Under the pieces are notes generated by a model, which was not told where the DNA came from, ran no database searches, and saw only the letters and a list, made by a program, of their open reading frames with translations. DNA of 64,000 nucleotides from Isochrysis galbana (Eukaryota; Haptophyta; Isochrysidales; Isochrysidaceae): NCBI GenBank assembly GCA_018136815.1, contig CM030935.1, positions 4,241,511 to 4,305,510 of the forward strand, read 5' to 3'. Every line of letters begins with the position of its first letter. Position 1 is the first letter of the stretch. Positions 61,893-64,000 of the stretch are shown piece after piece. The position numbers were made by a program, and so were the translations under genes.

Positions 61893-62315
61893 ATGGCGTC
61901 GCAACCACACAATGCACACCACATGGTGCCACCACCCAAACGTAAGCGCGCAGAATCGCCCACGACACACAACCCGCGCCACCCTCTCAACGGACCGCAA
62001 CTCAGGATCCTAGAACGGTGTGGGTGTGAGCCTCGTGATCAATACGCACGTGCCGCCGGGAGGAGGCATCATATGCAGTGTATAGGCATCGGCGTGGCGC
62101 TTGGACACGGTTACAAATCACATATCACCAAAACGATTGCACAAGAACACACGCTTGCACGTGCCGCACCCGATTTGGAAGTCGAGGCAACAAAAGCGGG
62201 GCCTCACGCGTTGCGCGTGCAAGTGGAAACGCGACAAAGTGGCCCACGCGTCCAGCGCGCAGGCTGGCTCTCGCAGGCGAGGTGGCCAACGGCAGTAGCC
62301 GTGAGTCCAAGGTGA
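61893..62315 (+). CDS. Hypothetical ORF with basic N-terminus
   Basis: 140 residues, MASQPHNAHHMVPPPKRKRA onward, with a PKRKR nuclear-signal-like stretch. No domain is seen. It lies tail-to-tail with selenoprotein O, and the second half may be chance. Confidence 0.25.
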   Translation: MASQPHNAHHMVPPPKRKRAESPTTHNPRHPLNGPQLRILERCGCEPRDQYARAAGRRHHMQCIGIGVALGHGYKSHITKTIAQEHTLARAAPDLEVEATKAGPHALRVQVETRQSGPRVQRAGWLSQARWPTAVAVSPR

Positions 62316-62846
62316 GCAAGGTAGTTCGCCTCCCAAAGCACATTGCAAGGCGGTATGACATAGCGTGATTGAGAGCTCGCATACGAGGCGAGGCCGCAGC
62401 GAGCATCGTGATTCGAAGCCGAGGGCAGCCACGTCTGGCAACCACGAACACCAATGCTCGACCGCTTCTGCGGCCTCTCTCGCGCTTCTCCCGTCCCGCC
62501 CGCCTGTCACCACCGAGGCGATGCGCGTCGGCTTGTCCAAGTGTCCTCTCCGAGCATCGTCCGCCATATCGCATGGCTTGTGAACGCGCTCATCATTCAC
62601 ACTGGCGACACAATCTGCCTGCTTCTTCTCATACGCACCCATCGAGAAGGATGCGTGGACGAAGCCTCCCACATTGCTGCCATTATGGCCGTGCCATGGC
62701 AGGGGCTGCTCGCAACCACGCCGACCGACTCGTTTCGATGAGCCAGTGGCGGCCCCCGTTGACTCGGGAAGGCCAGCAGAAAGACCACCGGGGCGGGGCG
62801 CATGAGCGGCGGGAGCATCTCTGCATTTCTGGCTGAGGTAGCCAAT

Positions 62847-64000
62847 CTAGCTCGATCAGGTGAGAATGATCGAGTGTGACCAGTCTGGCGGCAGCGAGGC
62901 GTACTTCTCGCTCATAACGTGGCCCTGGTCCTCATATGGCATCTGGAGTAGCTGCTGCACACGCGCAAGCTCGACGTACTCGTTGGCCTCGGCGCGCTCA
63001 ATAGCGCGCGCCGCAATATGCTGGCGAAGAACGAACCGTGGATTCTCTGAGTCCATGATACTTTTCCGCCGCACGGCCGCCGCCTCGATTGCCGCTGCCT
63101 GCGCCGGCTCCAGTTCCGCGTGCGGCTTGTCCCCTCCCAACACGGCGCACCTCTCACGGAAGAGGCGAAGCCGGTACGCATGCAACCAGGCCCGCCACGC
63201 CTCGGCGTCGGAAAGCCGCTTATCGCGCGGCGTGACACTGGCGATAGCTTCGCGGCGCGCGGCGCGCGTTCTCTCCCGCTCAACGACGGACGCATCGAGC
63301 CCGAACTTGGCGAGCTTTTCCGGTTGCGCCCGCTCGATTTCTATCAATCTCGCCAACGCCTTTGGGTGGAACAGCGGCTTCGCGCGCTTGAGCATCGCTT
63401 CGCACGAAGCGCACTGAGCCAGGCAATACTCTAGGACCGCGTCGAAGGCCTGCGGCGGTCGGAAACACGCGCCCTCGGACGCATCCCAGGATATGCGTGA
63501 GAGGCAGCGGAAGATATTTGTGTAGTCTGCTCCTGTTGTCTGCATAACGTCGAGCAGCCAGTCGAGCAGCCGGTCGTCCGCCACTCCCTCGTCGCTCACG
63601 AGCAGCCCGAGCTTGCGCCGGTAGCGCCGGCGGTACTCGGCCTTAAATTCGGTCCAGTACGCCGTGGTCGCGGCCGCCTCCGCTCTCTGCGCGGTGTCCG
63701 TGGAACCATCATCGAGCAGTGGCGAAAGGCTCCTCACGAGCTGTTGCACATTCCACGCGCACACCTTTGGCTGCTGCCGGTACGAGTAGCGCCCAGTGGC
63801 GTCCGAGTTGTTAGGCACGTAGTCAGGGTCGAAGAGGTCCATGAAGCCGAACGGGCCGTAGTCGATCGTGTCGCCACTCACGGCCATATTGTCTGTGTTG
63901 AGCACACCATGCACAAAGCCGACCGCCTGCCAAGCAGCGACGAGTCGAGCAGTGCGGCGAGCCACCTCAATTAGGAAAGCTGAGGCGCGCTCTGCGCGGG
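62847..64000 (-). CDS. SELENOO: Selenoprotein O (SelO/YdiU family AMPylase), 3' part with UGA-encoded Sec
   Basis: The frame enters from the right window edge. FLIEVARRTARLVAAWQAVG, FVHGVLNTDNM, IDYGPFGFMDLFD and DATGRYSYRQQP are signature SelO/YdiU motifs, including the HGVLNTDN catalytic and DYGPFGF metal segments. SelO is a mitochondrial pseudokinase-fold enzyme that transfers AMP to proteins in oxidative stress. The plain frame stops at TGA (62858-62856) after DWSHSIILT. The next codons are TCG AGC TAG, so reading TGA as Sec gives ...T-U-S-S-stop, the exact end of vertebrate SelO (Sec third from last) and of bacterial CSS-ending YdiU. I therefore extend the CDS to 62847. A SECIS was not found by eye. 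No intron appears in this part. Confidence 0.87.

Noticed and set aside
62560-62650. ATGA..GATGA stretch as a SECIS element for SelO
   Set aside because: The quartet spacing and helix pairing do not fit a SECIS when folded by eye. Left open for a proper search.

Overview
The window looks like nuclear DNA of a flagellated, GC-rich unicellular alga or a similar protist. Host genes are split by many short GT-AG introns. One gene encodes a ciliary protein (CFAP251). Another is a protein kinase-PP2C fusion otherwise known from plants and algae, and a third is a selenoprotein O that ends in a UGA codon. A haptophyte or a green/prasinophyte alga would fit, but the lineage cannot be fixed from this sequence alone. 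I saw no rRNA, tRNA or CRISPR array.

Layout. 0-2 kb: 3' end of CFAP251 (+). 2-5 kb: dispersed repeats and a LINE copy. 5.3-6.3 kb: a 2H-phosphoesterase/TPR protein (-). 8.3-9.1 kb: a MAPEG enzyme (-). 10.9-13.6 kb: the kinase-PP2C fusion in six exons (-). 15-17.4 kb: a repeat-rich ORF with a Cys-rich tail, split by a retroposon with a 17-bp target duplication and carrying a 0.7-kb minisatellite. 18.5-20.5 kb: a KCTD9-like BTB/pentapeptide protein in seven exons (-). 20.9-25.6 kb: nested transposon debris (LINE endonuclease interrupted by a MITE, hAT, LTR-element pieces, LINE 3' end). 26.5-30.6 kb: a 12-exon SPX-domain phosphate/anion transporter (-), with a very young Copia element (30.8-34.6 kb) just upstream of its start. 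34.9-36.0 kb: a 2OG-Fe(II) oxygenase (+). 36-42 kb: repeats and hAT remnants. 42.7-43.4 kb: a response-regulator receiver domain (-). 46-47 kb: an acidic exon resembling the end of PP4R3. 48.7-50.7 kb: an IS5-like transposase abutting the 3' part of an mRNA cap methyltransferase (+). 51.8-52.2 kb: COX20 (-). 52.5-54.6 kb: a compact, unusual ORF island that may derive from a virus-like element. 55.3-59.5 kb: a small secreted/membrane protein and an F-box protein (both -). 62.8-64 kb: the 3' part of selenoprotein O (-).

Most of the recognisable host genes lie on the minus strand and cover unrelated housekeeping jobs: phosphate uptake or signalling, cytochrome oxidase assembly, protein modification and ubiquitin ligase adaptors. 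They do not form an operon or pathway. The space between them is dominated by a few recurrent repeat families: a LINE with A-run/T-run ends, a retroposon family starting CAACTAAGTTTATAC, hAT elements with their MITEs, and long homopurine/homopyrimidine tracts just upstream of start codons. The most checkable unusual points are the Sec-encoding end of SelO, the complete kinase-PP2C and SPX transporter exon models, a possible GA-AG intron in the KCTD gene, several datable nested insertions, and the crystallin-like membrane protein ORF island.
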